From NCBI RefSeq assembly GCF_023716565.1, contig NZ_CP071849.1, positions 124,001-188,000 of the forward strand: 64,000 bases of DNA, read 5' to 3'. Positions 15,608 through 25,047 of the stretch are shown one piece after another; position 1 is the first letter of the stretch; each line of letters begins with the position of its first letter. Position numbers and translations under genes: made by a program. The notes under the pieces are model-generated. The model was not told the origin of the DNA. It worked only from the letters and a program-made list of their open reading frames with translations, and searched no databases. The stretch comes from Vibrio sp. SCSIO 43136 (GTDB taxonomy: Bacteria; Pseudomonadota; Gammaproteobacteria; Enterobacterales; Vibrionaceae).

Positions 15608-18313
15608 TCAATTATCTTTGTTTTTCTTGCCAAGCCGCTGAAACAACCAACTGATAGTAATGAGAGATGCACCCAGCCCCAAAAAGCTAATGGCTCGCCA
15701 AAACCCTTCCAGTGAAGCGGCGTCCCACAGAAAGACTTTCAGAGCCACCAATGCAACCACCACCAGACCTGATCTTTGTAGCAGTTGCAGCCTTCTTATC
15801 GTGCCTTCCCAGGTCAAAAACGCCCCGATAGCCAGCCCAACTGCGGAGTAGCTAAACATCTCGGCCATTCCAGTATCGCTGTACAAGGTCATGGACTCTG
15901 GCTGCCAAAATTGACGGATCGACATTCCGACCCAAAGGGTGGATAACAGTGCAGCAAGGGCGAGAAACAGTTTGTTTGGTATCTCTTTCGGCAGCCATTG
16001 GCGGCGATACGCTTCAAATATAACCGCAGCAGGAGCAATCCAGCCAACACTGAGCATATTAAATAGTGGCAATGCTTGCGCTGCGACATGATCCCACCTG
16101 AGTGGAGATTGGATCGTATTGAGGAAGATAGCCATACCGGCAAATACCACCAGTAATAGGTAGGTGTAGAACTGGTAGACAGTCTGTAAATGGGTCGCAT
16201 GCTGGCGGCGGAATTGATAAACCAGCGCCATGATAAGTGCTTGATTGGATAGTACCACAAGCGAGTCAAACGCCATCGAGAAGCCATAGCTACCTGTCAG
16301 TAAATAATTGGTTTGCGTGAATAGCGTGACGGCAAAAATGTGCAGAAATGCGCTTTCGAACCAATTGGCCAGCGGGCTTTGCTGCTGTCGAAACAACTGC
16401 CTTGAGTAGCCGAGGATGAGCAAAGCTGGCAAATAGCTCGCAAGTACCCATGCCCAATTGCCTTCCGATTGCGGCTGCCACTCTGGGATGAAAGGCAGCA
16501 AGGTTAAACGCATCGCAAGCAAGCTCATCGCTAGCTTAACCGCCCAATCTGCGGGCTTGAACAGATGGTGGTGAAGTTGCAGCGCCATCAAAGCGACCTG
16601 CAATGATATAGCTGTAGTGAGCGCCACGCCGTCAAGCCAGATAAAACATATCGATGCGATTATGGCGTGAACACAGGCAAATAGCTTGTCGCTCAAACGG
16701 TTGATTTTCAGCCCTAGCCAGAAATATAGCCCTGCGACGATGGTGCAAAACAGAGTCCAACTCATCGTCCACTTGGAGTCGAAGAAGTGACAATATGCCA
16801 GTGTCATGACTGCCATACTAGGAGCAAGCGTGAGCAACAGTAGGGTGGCGAATCGCGAACGGTCGCCACCAAGATATTGCCCTATGGTTCGCAATGCGAC
16901 TAAAGTAATGCTTGCGCCAAGCCCAATCAAGATCAATACGTCATGAGTTTTGTAAAACCATAGGTCAATGACGCCGCCAAGAACCAATATCGCTAGTGAG
17001 GCCATCGGGACAATGGGCAAAAATATCCGAGTGGAGTAGCCCTTATCGAGTGCAGGTAGCCAGATCAAAGCCAGCAATAATTGCAGCAATAGCATGACTT
17101 CAATATTGCCGACACTCGGTAGTGAAGGGGTCACCCCGATCACAAGTAAGCAGATGAATCCTGCGATGATTGGGGGAGGTGATGACCAAAAGGTTTGTCT
17201 ATGCCGATATCTGAGCTGAAGCCTCCAACCTAGACGCGGCACGGCGTAAATGAGGTAGATACTGATACCAATAAACAGAACAAGCCAACTGACTAGGTGT
17301 TCATTCGGCATCAAGAAATAGAGGATGAATGCCCACACTAAGTGCGGCACCGAAATCGATGGGGTTAACCAATTACGGCGACTCGCCTGCATTAACATGG
17401 TACCAGCAATAGAGATCAGGCAGATATAGCCACTAAGCAGCAGGTAGTTGGGCTCACTGGTGCTTACCCATAGTGGCGCACTGTATCCGCCGATGAGTCC
17501 TAACACTGCCATTAGCGGGCCCTGTCTTAAAGAGAGTGCCAAGCTGCATAAAGCGATCGATGCCATGATGAATAGCGAGGTAGCCGGAGATAGCATTTGG
17601 TAGAGCAGAAAAGCAAATAGTATTGAACAATAGACGCCGGTAAGGCCTGTTGCCGTGATAGCCGCAGGAACATAAGAAAAGCTCTCTACCCTCGACTTAC
17701 GGTGGCTATTACTTTGTTCTTTGCGGTGAAATCTCTCTCCTCCAATTAGGGTGATGATCGATAAGGTTAATGCGATGCTGATCCGGGTGGCAGGAGAGAA
17801 GTCAATTTGGCTACCGATCACTTGCACTAGATAGCCGCCACCAATCAGCATGGCTAGCGCACCAATCCAAACCAACCAGTTTTGTTTAAAGTTATCGAGC
17901 AAGGCTTCTAGCTTAATATCAAAAGCCGATGGTAGTTTTTGTTCAGAAGGTTCTGCAATGTGTACTCGGGTTGAAGGAGCCTGCCATTGTTCAAGTTGTT
18001 CCAGTGTTTCAGGTTCTTCTATTGGCTGTGGAGAGTATGATGGGTTAGGGTGTTGCGCTGCGTTGGCAGTGGGTCCCCAAACATCTTGCTCTGAAGGTTG
18101 CCTAGGCTCAGGCGATACTTGCGGAGCTTGCTCAGGTACAGGCTCTTTTTCTGCCTGCGGTGCGGCGGCTGGAGTATCACCAACCAAAATGTCGATCTCT
18201 GCGACGAGATAACTGACTTTCTCTTCTAGCTCTGACACCCGTTTTAGAGCGGTGTTGGCTTTACTGATTGCGATGATAGCAATCACGATAAAAATCAAAG
18301 TAACCAAAAACAT
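15608..18313 (-). CDS. DUF2339 multi-spanning membrane protein
   Basis: A 901-residue protein. It starts with one membrane segment and a coiled-coil stretch (ALKRVSELEEKVSYLVAEID). A Pro/Glu/Gln-rich linker follows (about residues 55-120), then more than twenty hydrophobic segments. This layout is that of DUF2339, a family of unknown function. Start ATG 18313 follows AGGGA. One copy of the dispersed 36-base palindrome lies 25 bases upstream of the start. Confidence 0.82.
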   Translation of the reverse strand: MFLVTLIFIVIAIIAISKANTALKRVSELEEKVSYLVAEIDILVGDTPAAAPQAEKEPVPEQAPQVSPEPRQPSEQDVWGPTANAAQHPNPSYSPQPIEEPETLEQLEQWQAPSTRVHIAEPSEQKLPSAFDIKLEALLDNFKQNWLVWIGALAMLIGGGYLVQVIGSQIDFSPATRISIALTLSIITLIGGERFHRKEQSNSHRKSRVESFSYVPAAITATGLTGVYCSILFAFLLYQMLSPATSLFIMASIALCSLALSLRQGPLMAVLGLIGGYSAPLWVSTSEPNYLLLSGYICLISIAGTMLMQASRRNWLTPSISVPHLVWAFILYFLMPNEHLVSWLVLFIGISIYLIYAVPRLGWRLQLRYRHRQTFWSSPPPIIAGFICLLVIGVTPSLPSVGNIEVMLLLQLLLALIWLPALDKGYSTRIFLPIVPMASLAILVLGGVIDLWFYKTHDVLILIGLGASITLVALRTIGQYLGGDRSRFATLLLLTLAPSMAVMTLAYCHFFDSKWTMSWTLFCTIVAGLYFWLGLKINRLSDKLFACVHAIIASICFIWLDGVALTTAISLQVALMALQLHHHLFKPADWAVKLAMSLLAMRLTLLPFIPEWQPQSEGNWAWVLASYLPALLILGYSRQLFRQQQSPLANWFESAFLHIFAVTLFTQTNYLLTGSYGFSMAFDSLVVLSNQALIMALVYQFRRQHATHLQTVYQFYTYLLLVVFAGMAIFLNTIQSPLRWDHVAAQALPLFNMLSVGWIAPAAVIFEAYRRQWLPKEIPNKLFLALAALLSTLWVGMSIRQFWQPESMTLYSDTGMAEMFSYSAVGLAIGAFLTWEGTIRRLQLLQRSGLVVVALVALKVFLWDAASLEGFWRAISFLGLGASLITISWLFQRLGKKNKDN

Positions 18314-18337
18314 ATATCATCCCTGAACCGATCTACT

Positions 18338-18373
18338 TAGGGCGTGTTGGCCTCGAAAGGTCAACACGCCCTA
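18338..18373. repeat. Dispersed 36-base palindrome, copy 1
   Basis: Arms TAGGGCGTGTTGGCC and GGTCAACACGCCCTA flank TCGAAA, with one mismatched arm base. The same unit occurs at 27664-27699 and one arm at 5206-5220. Here it lies between divergent gene starts, so it cannot be serving simply as a terminator. Confidence 0.85.
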
Positions 18374-18542
18374 ATAAGTGTACATCTATTCAATGAATTG
18401 TATATCGAGGGCTTAGTCGAAGTTGGTTTATGTGATTTGGTTAAAATCTCATCAGTGATTCTATGAATCCTTTTGCGCTGAGTAGGTGGTAGCGATTAAG
18501 CTACAATGTTCTGAATTGGCGCAGCATCAGACGGATTTGTGT

Positions 18543-19646
18543 ATGAGTACCTTGTTTAAAGACCTTTTCTCCCCAGCGTTTTATCAGCAACTGGTTAGAG
18601 ACTTGACCCAAGTGCTGCCAGAGTTAGATGGTGAACGCTTTATTGCCAACATCTATCTGCCGGATTTTGAACAGCTAGAGATGAAACAGCGTATCACTCG
18701 CACTGTGGAAGCTTTACATCCTTTTATGCCACAGCAATTTGGCGCTGCCACCAAAGTGCTACTAAGTCTGGTGGAGAATCTGGAAAGCAACCAAGAAAAT
18801 GATGACGCACTACAGTACCTGTTTATCCCTGAGTATGTGGAGCGCTATGGCTTAGAAGATTTAGACAACGCCATCGTTGCACTTGAACGTATAACTCAGT
18901 TCATTACCTGTGAGTTTGCAATACGTCCGTTCATCGTTAAGTACCCACAAGCGATGGAAAAACAGATGCTTGCTTGGACTGCGCATAGTCATCGCCGTGT
19001 ACGCCGTTTAGCAAGTGAAGGGTGCCGACCACGTTTACCTTGGGGAATGGCAATCTCTACCTATAAACAAGATCCAACCAATATTTTACCCATTCTTGAA
19101 GCGCTCAAAGATGATGAATGTGAAGTTGTAAGGCGCAGCGTGGCAAATAACTTTAATGACATCGCCAAAGACAACCCGAAAGTCGTAATCGACTTTGCGA
19201 CCAGTAACATTGGGGTTAATACGCCACGAGACAAATTGATTAAGCACGCCTGTAGAACCTTGCTCAAGCAAGCCGAGCCAAATGTGATGGCGCTGTTTGG
19301 TTTTGATAGCCAAGGCATTGAGCTCACCCATTTCTCCCTTGCTGAGCCTCAAGTTAAGGTTGGTGGTGAGATAAACTTTGAGTTTGAGGTCCACAACCAG
19401 ACCAACCAGAGTAAAAAGCTGCGGCTTGAATATGGTATCTACTATCAAAAGCATAATGGCACCTTGTCCCGTAAGGTTTTCAAAATCAGTGAACGAGAGA
19501 TTAGCGCAGGGGAACTCTATAAAGTGACGCGTAAACAAAGCTTTAAAATTATCACCACCCGAAAGTTTCATCCCGGCCTGCACCAAGTCTCGATTATTCT
19601 TAATGGACAAGAGTGGCAGCGGTTAGACTTTGAGCTGCTCGATTAA
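18543..19646 (+). CDS. AlkC-type DNA glycosylase with C-terminal Ig-like domain
   Basis: A 367-residue protein of the HEAT-repeat DNA glycosylase superfamily. Residues about 1-270 form the helical repeat part, with the family motif HRRVRRLASEGCRPRLPWG. Residues about 275-367 look like an all-beta Ig-like domain (VKVGGEINFEFEVHNQTNQ). AlkC removes N3-methyl adducts from DNA. ATG 18543 is chosen because MSTLFKDLFSP matches the family start; the GTG at 18486 adds 19 unlikely residues. The ribosome site is weak. Confidence 0.85.
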   Translation: MSTLFKDLFSPAFYQQLVRDLTQVLPELDGERFIANIYLPDFEQLEMKQRITRTVEALHPFMPQQFGAATKVLLSLVENLESNQENDDALQYLFIPEYVERYGLEDLDNAIVALERITQFITCEFAIRPFIVKYPQAMEKQMLAWTAHSHRRVRRLASEGCRPRLPWGMAISTYKQDPTNILPILEALKDDECEVVRRSVANNFNDIAKDNPKVVIDFATSNIGVNTPRDKLIKHACRTLLKQAEPNVMALFGFDSQGIELTHFSLAEPQVKVGGEINFEFEVHNQTNQSKKLRLEYGIYYQKHNGTLSRKVFKISEREISAGELYKVTRKQSFKIITTRKFHPGLHQVSIILNGQEWQRLDFELLD

Positions 19647-19659
19647 ATCACTGGGCGTT

Positions 19660-19846
19660 GATGTAAAAAATACATCTACCGCATGTTTCGAGGAGTCGAT
19701 GTGACTCGGGAAGCTATCATTATGATATTTGGCTGTTTTATGTTCTAGTTTTGATGTTAACTCGATCACGGATTGAGTAGTGGGCTGGCTCGAGTGACCA
19801 GTGGTTGATGTGATAAACACATCAATGTTGTTGTGTTTAATACATC
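19660..19846. promoter_or_regulatory. Three NorR-type enhancer sites upstream of hcp
   Basis: Palindromes fitting GT-N7-AC lie at 19660-19676 (GATGT-AAAAAAT-ACATC), 19807-19823 (GATGT-GATAAAC-ACATC) and 19830-19846 (GTTGT-GTTTAAT-ACATC). The same GATGT-N7-ACATC form lies before norR. They precede a sigma-54 promoter at 19898. NsrR sites have related half-sites (GATGYA), so NsrR is an alternative reader. Confidence 0.65.
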
Positions 19847-19897
19847 TTCTTAGCACTCAATAATCACATAAACCTATAATAATCAATCAGTTAATAC

Positions 19898-19914
19898 TTG
19901 GCACGCAAGGTGCA
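19898..19914 (+). promoter_or_regulatory. Sigma-54 promoter of hcp-hcr
   Basis: TTGGCACGCAAGGTGCA has GG at 19900-19901 and GC at 19912-19913, exactly ten bases apart. It matches the -24/-12 consensus closely (TGGCAC-N5-TTGCA type). Transcription would start near 19925, about 50 bases before the hcp ATG. Confidence 0.8.
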
Positions 19915-19973
19915 CTATCAGTGGTAAATGCTCTCACTGAAGAGCGACATAACAACACCACTGGAGACTCGCT

Positions 19974-21635
19974 ATGTTCTGTATTCAATGTGAACAGACT
20001 ATTCAAACCCCAACTGTTAAAGGTTGTTCTTTTGCACAAGGTATGTGCGGTAAAACTTCGGAAGTATCTGATCTACAAGATGTGTTGGTTTACGCCATTC
20101 AAGGCGTCTCTTACTGGGCAGTGCTGGCGAGAGAAGAAGGCATTCTAGATGCACAGATCGATGAGTGGGCTCCACAAGCATTTTTTGCCACGCTGACCAA
20201 CGTAAACTTCGACCCAGCACGTATTTTGGACTTCACTTTTGAGGCGAAAGAATTTAGCCAGCGCCTAAAAACACAAGTGACCGCAGCATTCAAACTGGCG
20301 GACAAAGCCCTACCTGAATTGCCTGCGGTTGCGAACTTCCAATTGCCAGAAACCCCACAAGAGATCTTAGCGTTTGCACCGCAAGTAGCGGTAAACCGCG
20401 GTAAGGACAGCGTCAGTGAAGACGTTATCGGCTTGCGCCTACTCTGCCTATACGGGCTAAAAGGGGCGGCGGCTTACATGGAACATGCTCGTGTACTTGA
20501 GCAAACCAATCAAGAGATCCACGCAGAGTTCCACCAAATCATGTCATGGCTGGGTACGGATCCAACCGATCTTAATGAACTGCTTGAGTGTTCAATGCAA
20601 ATCGGTTTGATGAACTACAAAGTGATGGAGATGCTGGATGAAGGCGAGACCAAAACCTTCGGCCATCCAGCGCCAACTCAAGTTAATATCAAGCCATCAA
20701 AAGGTAAGTGTATTTTGGTTTCGGGTCATGATTTGCATGATCTTGAAAAGATTCTGCAACAGACCGAAGGCACTGGCATTAATGTTTACACCAATGGTGA
20801 GATGCTGCCAGCGCATGGCTACCCTGAACTTAACAAGTACCCACACCTAAAAGGCAACTACGGCAGTGCTTGGCAAAACCAACAGAAAGAGTTCGCCAAC
20901 TTCCCGGGTGCAATCGTCATGACATCGAACTGTTTGCTAAACCCGAATGTGGGTCAGTACGCAGATCGACTGTTCACCCGTAGCATTGTTGGCTGGCCGG
21001 GTGTTGCTCACCTAGAAGGTGATGATTTCAGTGCGGTTGTGGAATGTGCACTAGCGCAACCAGGTTTTGCTCACGATGAGATTGAACACATGATCACGGT
21101 TGGCTTTGGTCGCAATGCACTGATGAGCGCAGCACCTGCGGTGATCGATCAAGTTAAGCAAGGTAACATTGAACACTTCTTCCTAGTAGGCGGTTGTGAT
21201 GGTGACAAAGCGGAACGTAGCTACTACACAGACTTTGCCACTTCAGCGCCAGACAACACGGTTCTACTGACATTGGCGTGTGGTAAATACCGTTTCAATG
21301 ACAAAGAGTTTGGCGACATTAACGGCATTCCACGTCTTCTCGATGTTGGCCAATGTAACGACGCATACTCTGCGATCCAACTAGCGATTGCACTGTCAAA
21401 AGAGTTTGATTGCAGCATCAACGAACTGCCACTGACATTGGTTCTGTCTTGGTTTGAACAAAAAGCGATTGTCATTTTGCTCACGCTATTTGCTTTGGGA
21501 GTGAAGGGTATTTACACCGGACCAACAGCGCCTGCGTTCCTGACTGACAACCTGATTGCCATTATTCAGGATAAGTTTGATATGCGTTCAATCTCAACGG
21601 TTGAGCAAGACATGCAAGCGATTCTAGCCAAGTAA
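19974..21635 (+). CDS. hcp: Hybrid cluster protein Hcp (hydroxylamine/NO reductase)
   Basis: A 553-residue cytosolic protein. The N-terminal cysteines C3, C6, C18 and C25 follow the spacing of the [2Fe-2S]-type class found in facultative anaerobes ([13 protein letters not shown]). The hybrid cluster region includes [10 protein letters not shown], the [11 protein letters not shown] motif and GKYRFN, all conserved. The enterobacterial protein reduces nitric oxide to nitrous oxide and may act as an S-nitrosylase. The start follows GGAG. It is followed by hcr, its reductase, and preceded by a sigma-54 promoter with NorR-like sites. Confidence 0.95.
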   Translation: MFCIQCEQTIQTPTVKGCSFAQGMCGKTSEVSDLQDVLVYAIQGVSYWAVLAREEGILDAQIDEWAPQAFFATLTNVNFDPARILDFTFEAKEFSQRLKTQVTAAFKLADKALPELPAVANFQLPETPQEILAFAPQVAVNRGKDSVSEDVIGLRLLCLYGLKGAAAYMEHARVLEQTNQEIHAEFHQIMSWLGTDPTDLNELLECSMQIGLMNYKVMEMLDEGETKTFGHPAPTQVNIKPSKGKCILVSGHDLHDLEKILQQTEGTGINVYTNGEMLPAHGYPELNKYPHLKGNYGSAWQNQQKEFANFPGAIVMTSNCLLNPNVGQYADRLFTRSIVGWPGVAHLEGDDFSAVVECALAQPGFAHDEIEHMITVGFGRNALMSAAPAVIDQVKQGNIEHFFLVGGCDGDKAERSYYTDFATSAPDNTVLLTLACGKYRFNDKEFGDINGIPRLLDVGQCNDAYSAIQLAIALSKEFDCSINELPLTLVLSWFEQKAIVILLTLFALGVKGIYTGPTAPAFLTDNLIAIIQDKFDMRSISTVEQDMQAILAK

Positions 21636-21708
21636 TCTTCGCTGTGTTCGCTAGGCTCCTTCTCAACGTTGGAGCCTTCTCTTAGTTAACTATGACGGTA
21701 AGTAATTG

Positions 21709-22755
21709 ATGTTATCTGCGTGGCAAAATAATCAATCAGCGACGCTGCCTTGTGTCGAAAAATGGCAAGAAACCCCTGATACAGTGAGCTTTCGTCTGGC
21801 GATTTCTCAATCTCAGCAGCACAGTGAGGCTTTGCCTTTTAAACCGGGACAATTTATTAATCTTGGTGTGTCGATAGACGGTAAGACGCATTTTCGCTCT
21901 TATTCCTTAAGCTCAATTCCGAGCGACCCATATCTACAATTTACGGTGAAAAAGGTTGATGCGGGCTTAGTTTCAACCTATTTGGTCGAAGAGTTATCGG
22001 TAGGAGAAGAGCTTGAAGTGATGAGCCCAGTGGGCAGCTTTAACTGCATCGATAACCCACCGAAAAACAAGGTGTTATTGGTCAGTGCAGGGTGTGGCAT
22101 TACCCCAGTTTACTCGATGGCAAAGCATTGGCTTGCTGAGCAATGCGAGTTGGATATTCAATTTCTCCATGTGGCAAAAGATCTTGAAAGAACCATCTAC
22201 GCTGAGCAGCTAGAAATGTTAGATCAAACCCATTCGGCGTTTCATCTAAGTTTGTTGCTCAAAGATGCTTCTGGCACGGATTATCCACAAGGTCGACTGA
22301 ATAAACAGTGGCTGCAAACCTTGGTTCCAGATTTGGTTGATCGTACGGTATACCTTTGTGGCCCAAGCAATTTCATGCAAGATGTGCAATCTTGGATGGA
22401 GCAACTGGGGTTGGATTTGAATCACTTCTATCAAGAGAGTTTCACCCCTGAACCTTCGTTTCAAGCACCCGTAAGTGAGGCGACTGGACAGAGCGAAGTA
22501 GCAGTGACCGCTCCTCAATTTGGACGCGAGTTTACTGCGCTGCAAGGCGCTAATCTAGCAGAAGAAATGGAAGCGCAAGGTTTGCCTTTAGTCATCGCTT
22601 GCCGCAGTGGAATGTGTGGCTCATGCAAATGCAAAGTAAAGGGCGAAGTGAGCTCGACTAGCCAAGAAACTCTGACACCTGATGAGATCGAAGCAGGCTA
22701 CGTTTTGGCTTGTTCGTCAACCATTGATGGGGATCTTGAAGTCGAAATAGGTTAA
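21709..22755 (+). CDS. hcr: Hcr, NADH oxidoreductase of hybrid cluster protein
   Basis: A 348-residue electron donor for Hcp. The N-terminal FAD domain shows RSYSLSS, the NAD domain shows VSAGCGITPVYSM and YLCGPSNFM, and the C-terminal plant-type [2Fe-2S] ferredoxin domain shows CRSGMCGSCKCKVKGEV with a late Cys (LACSS). ATG 21709 is used in place of TTG 21706. It lies 73 bases after hcp and shares its operon. A strong terminator follows. Confidence 0.93.
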   Translation: MLSAWQNNQSATLPCVEKWQETPDTVSFRLAISQSQQHSEALPFKPGQFINLGVSIDGKTHFRSYSLSSIPSDPYLQFTVKKVDAGLVSTYLVEELSVGEELEVMSPVGSFNCIDNPPKNKVLLVSAGCGITPVYSMAKHWLAEQCELDIQFLHVAKDLERTIYAEQLEMLDQTHSAFHLSLLLKDASGTDYPQGRLNKQWLQTLVPDLVDRTVYLCGPSNFMQDVQSWMEQLGLDLNHFYQESFTPEPSFQAPVSEATGQSEVAVTAPQFGREFTALQGANLAEEMEAQGLPLVIACRSGMCGSCKCKVKGEVSSTSQETLTPDEIEAGYVLACSSTIDGDLEVEIG

Positions 22756-22776
22756 CTTTAAGGTTTCTATCTTAAG

Positions 22777-22812
22777 CGGCCACTGGTGTTCACCAGTGGC
22801 CGTTTTATTTTA
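22777..22812 (+). terminator. Terminator after hcp-hcr
   Basis: CGGCCACTGGTG and CACCAGTGGCCG form a perfect 12-base stem followed by TTTTATTTT. Confidence 0.9.
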
Positions 22813-22971
22813 TTTTTTAGCTCATACTGAGCTAAAGGTTAGCTAGGTCACACTATCTAATGCTACTAGATTAATATGGCTTGGATCACATTTATAAGTC
22901 TGCATAATGTGTTGGTCAGATGTTACCGGAGTGTGGCACTGAAAAATACAAACATGATAAGGATAGATCCA

Positions 22972-24126
22972 ATGTTCTATAAAAAATCGTTATTGGCGAC
23001 AGCAGTGGTAGCGTCGGCAATGGCAACAACGGCAGTGGCAGCGCCATACGTCGCAGACGCTCGCAGTAATGGTATGGGCAATACTGGTGTGGTTTCTGCA
23101 GATTTTCTTACCTCCGCTTTTCATAACCCAGCGCTAGGCGCACTTTATCGCTCTAATGATGATGTGGGTATTTTGATCCCTGCGGTAGGTGTCAATGTGC
23201 GTGATAGTGATGACTCAATTAAAACCATTGAAGACTCACAAGATCTCTATAACTCGATCAAAAACACCATCCCATCTCAATCAGATGTGGATAAGCTTGA
23301 TGCGCTGATGAATGATCTAGATGGTAATGCGCCTATGAACGTTACCGCTGGTGCTGGCATCGCAGTAGCTATCCCAATGGAGATGGTATCGCTAAATTTC
23401 TTCGCATCTGGCTTTACTGAAATCATTGCTTTAGCGCAAATTGCGCCAAGCACAGGTTCTTCAGCAACGGATGTTCAAAAGCGCTATGAAGACTCAGAAG
23501 TGGCAATGGCGGCATTTGGTACTTACGAGTACGGCCTAGCATTTTCTAAAACTTTCTCCATCTCAGGCCAAGACGTAGCGTTCGGTGTCTCTCCTAAGTT
23601 CCAAAAGCTGTTTACTTACTCAGCACAGGATAAAATTGAAGATTTCGAACTTGATAACTACGAAGACAGTGAAGTGTCTAAAAATGCCTTTAACTTAGAC
23701 CTAGGTGTTGCTTGGGTTAAAGATAGCTGGCGTGCAGGTCTTGTAGTGAAAGATGTATTGGCACAAGAAGTGGAAGCGAAGCAATATAACGCTTCTTACA
23801 AGCTGTCACCTCAAGTGACTGTCGGTGGCGGTTATGTGGGTGAGCTAATTACTGCGAGTGTTGACCTCGATCTTACCGCTCAAGAACGTTTCGATAACAC
23901 AGATAAAGACGACACCCAATTTGCTCGTTTCGGTATTGAAGGCAATGCGTGGAATTGGGCACAGCTTCGTGCAGGTTACGAGATTGACATGAAGAGCAAC
24001 GTAGATAATGCATTTACGTTTGGCTTGGGCATCAGCCCGGGCGATGTAGTGAGCCTAGACCTTGCGGGCAGCTACGCTGGTGACAATCAGTTTGGTGCTT
24101 CTGCAAACCTTGCGATCACTTTCTAA
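22972..24126 (+). CDS. TraF-like (PF13729-type) outer-membrane beta-barrel protein
   Basis: A 384-residue protein with a cleavable signal peptide (AVVASAMATTAVAAP). The mature part starts with YVADARSNGMGNTGV, then LTSAFHNPAL, the start typical of proteins annotated as conjugal transfer TraF in vibrios. These resemble FadL-like or OmpP1-like barrels and are probably not conjugation proteins. The protein ends in a Phe (NLAITF), as outer-membrane barrels do. ATG 22972 follows AAGGA. Confidence 0.8.
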   Translation: MFYKKSLLATAVVASAMATTAVAAPYVADARSNGMGNTGVVSADFLTSAFHNPALGALYRSNDDVGILIPAVGVNVRDSDDSIKTIEDSQDLYNSIKNTIPSQSDVDKLDALMNDLDGNAPMNVTAGAGIAVAIPMEMVSLNFFASGFTEIIALAQIAPSTGSSATDVQKRYEDSEVAMAAFGTYEYGLAFSKTFSISGQDVAFGVSPKFQKLFTYSAQDKIEDFELDNYEDSEVSKNAFNLDLGVAWVKDSWRAGLVVKDVLAQEVEAKQYNASYKLSPQVTVGGGYVGELITASVDLDLTAQERFDNTDKDDTQFARFGIEGNAWNWAQLRAGYEIDMKSNVDNAFTFGLGISPGDVVSLDLAGSYAGDNQFGASANLAITF

Positions 24127-24142
24127 GTGAGTTTTGGATAGT

Positions 24143-24172
24143 AAAAGGTCTAGCGACGGCTAGACCTTTTTT
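24143..24172 (+). terminator. Terminator after the TraF-like gene
   Basis: AAAGGTCTAGC and GCTAGACCTTT pair around GACG and are followed by a T-run. It also lies at the end of the convergent SDR gene. Confidence 0.88.
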
Positions 24173-24178
24173 GTGCCT

Positions 24179-25030
24179 TTATTTTAAGAACGCATCATAC
24201 ACTGCCTGAACCTGTTTTTGACCGGTTGGATCCGATTGGGTTTTAAGCTGGGTAAAGGCTTCTGACCACTGCGATGTGCGTGTACGTAGTGGCGGGGTTT
24301 CACTGTTGATTACATCAACTACGACGTCGGTTACCTGTTCGACGGTTTGGTAAACACCTTCCGAGCGAGTGCCTGCTCCACTAAGATATTTTTGCAAAAT
24401 AGGCAGGTACTCATCTTCTACCATGCCACCACCTTGTTCAAATTGAGCAAGAACGTTGGCGGCAAACTCTGATTGAATTCCGCCCGGCTCAACATTGGTA
24501 AAATGCACGTTAAAGTTAGGGGTAATGTAGGTCGCCACTGATTCGACATAACCTTCAAGCGCAAACTTGGCAGCGCAGTAAAACTCATTGAAAGGCTGAC
24601 CGACCAAACCACCTACAGAGGAGATGTTGATCACGTGTCCACTGCGGGCTTTGCGCATGTGTGGCAATACGGCTTTAGTAGTTCGAACCACACCGTGAAA
24701 GTTTACATCCATCACCCACGCAACGTCCTCTTCACTGGCTTGTTCTGTGGTTCTAACAAAGCCTGCACCAGCGTTGTTTATCAGCACATCGATGCGGCCA
24801 TGTTTTGCGATCACTTGGTCAACGCAGTTTTGCACGCTCTGAGTGCTTTGAACATCCAGCTCAAGCAGCTCGATACTTGCTTGATGTTGGCTAGCAAGCG
24901 TTTGAATATGAGAGCTTTTGCCCAAATTACGCATGGTCGCAATAACAGTATGGCCAAGCTCGGCAAGCTTAACCGCAGCAAAAGCGCCAAGACCTGTAGA
25001 TGTACCAGTGATTAGAATGACTTTACTCAT
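24179..25030 (-). CDS. Short-chain dehydrogenase/reductase
   Basis: A 283-residue NAD(P)-dependent SDR. The Rossmann motif ILITGTSTGLGAFAA, the NNAGAG motif, and the catalytic Ser (VINISSVGG) and YCAAKFALEG (YxxxK) are all present. It lies 17 bases after an AraC-type regulator gene on the same strand, so the two probably form one operon. The substrate is unknown. Confidence 0.9.
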   Translation of the reverse strand: MSKVILITGTSTGLGAFAAVKLAELGHTVIATMRNLGKSSHIQTLASQHQASIELLELDVQSTQSVQNCVDQVIAKHGRIDVLINNAGAGFVRTTEQASEEDVAWVMDVNFHGVVRTTKAVLPHMRKARSGHVINISSVGGLVGQPFNEFYCAAKFALEGYVESVATYITPNFNVHFTNVEPGGIQSEFAANVLAQFEQGGGMVEDEYLPILQKYLSGAGTRSEGVYQTVEQVTDVVVDVINSETPPLRTRTSQWSEAFTQLKTQSDPTGQKQVQAVYDAFLK

Positions 25031-25047
25031 GTAAACCTCGTGACAAA

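Noticed and set aside
22972..24126. Conjugation function for the TraF-like protein
   Set aside because: The name is inherited from annotation. The sequence is an outer-membrane barrel and no conjugation genes are present.
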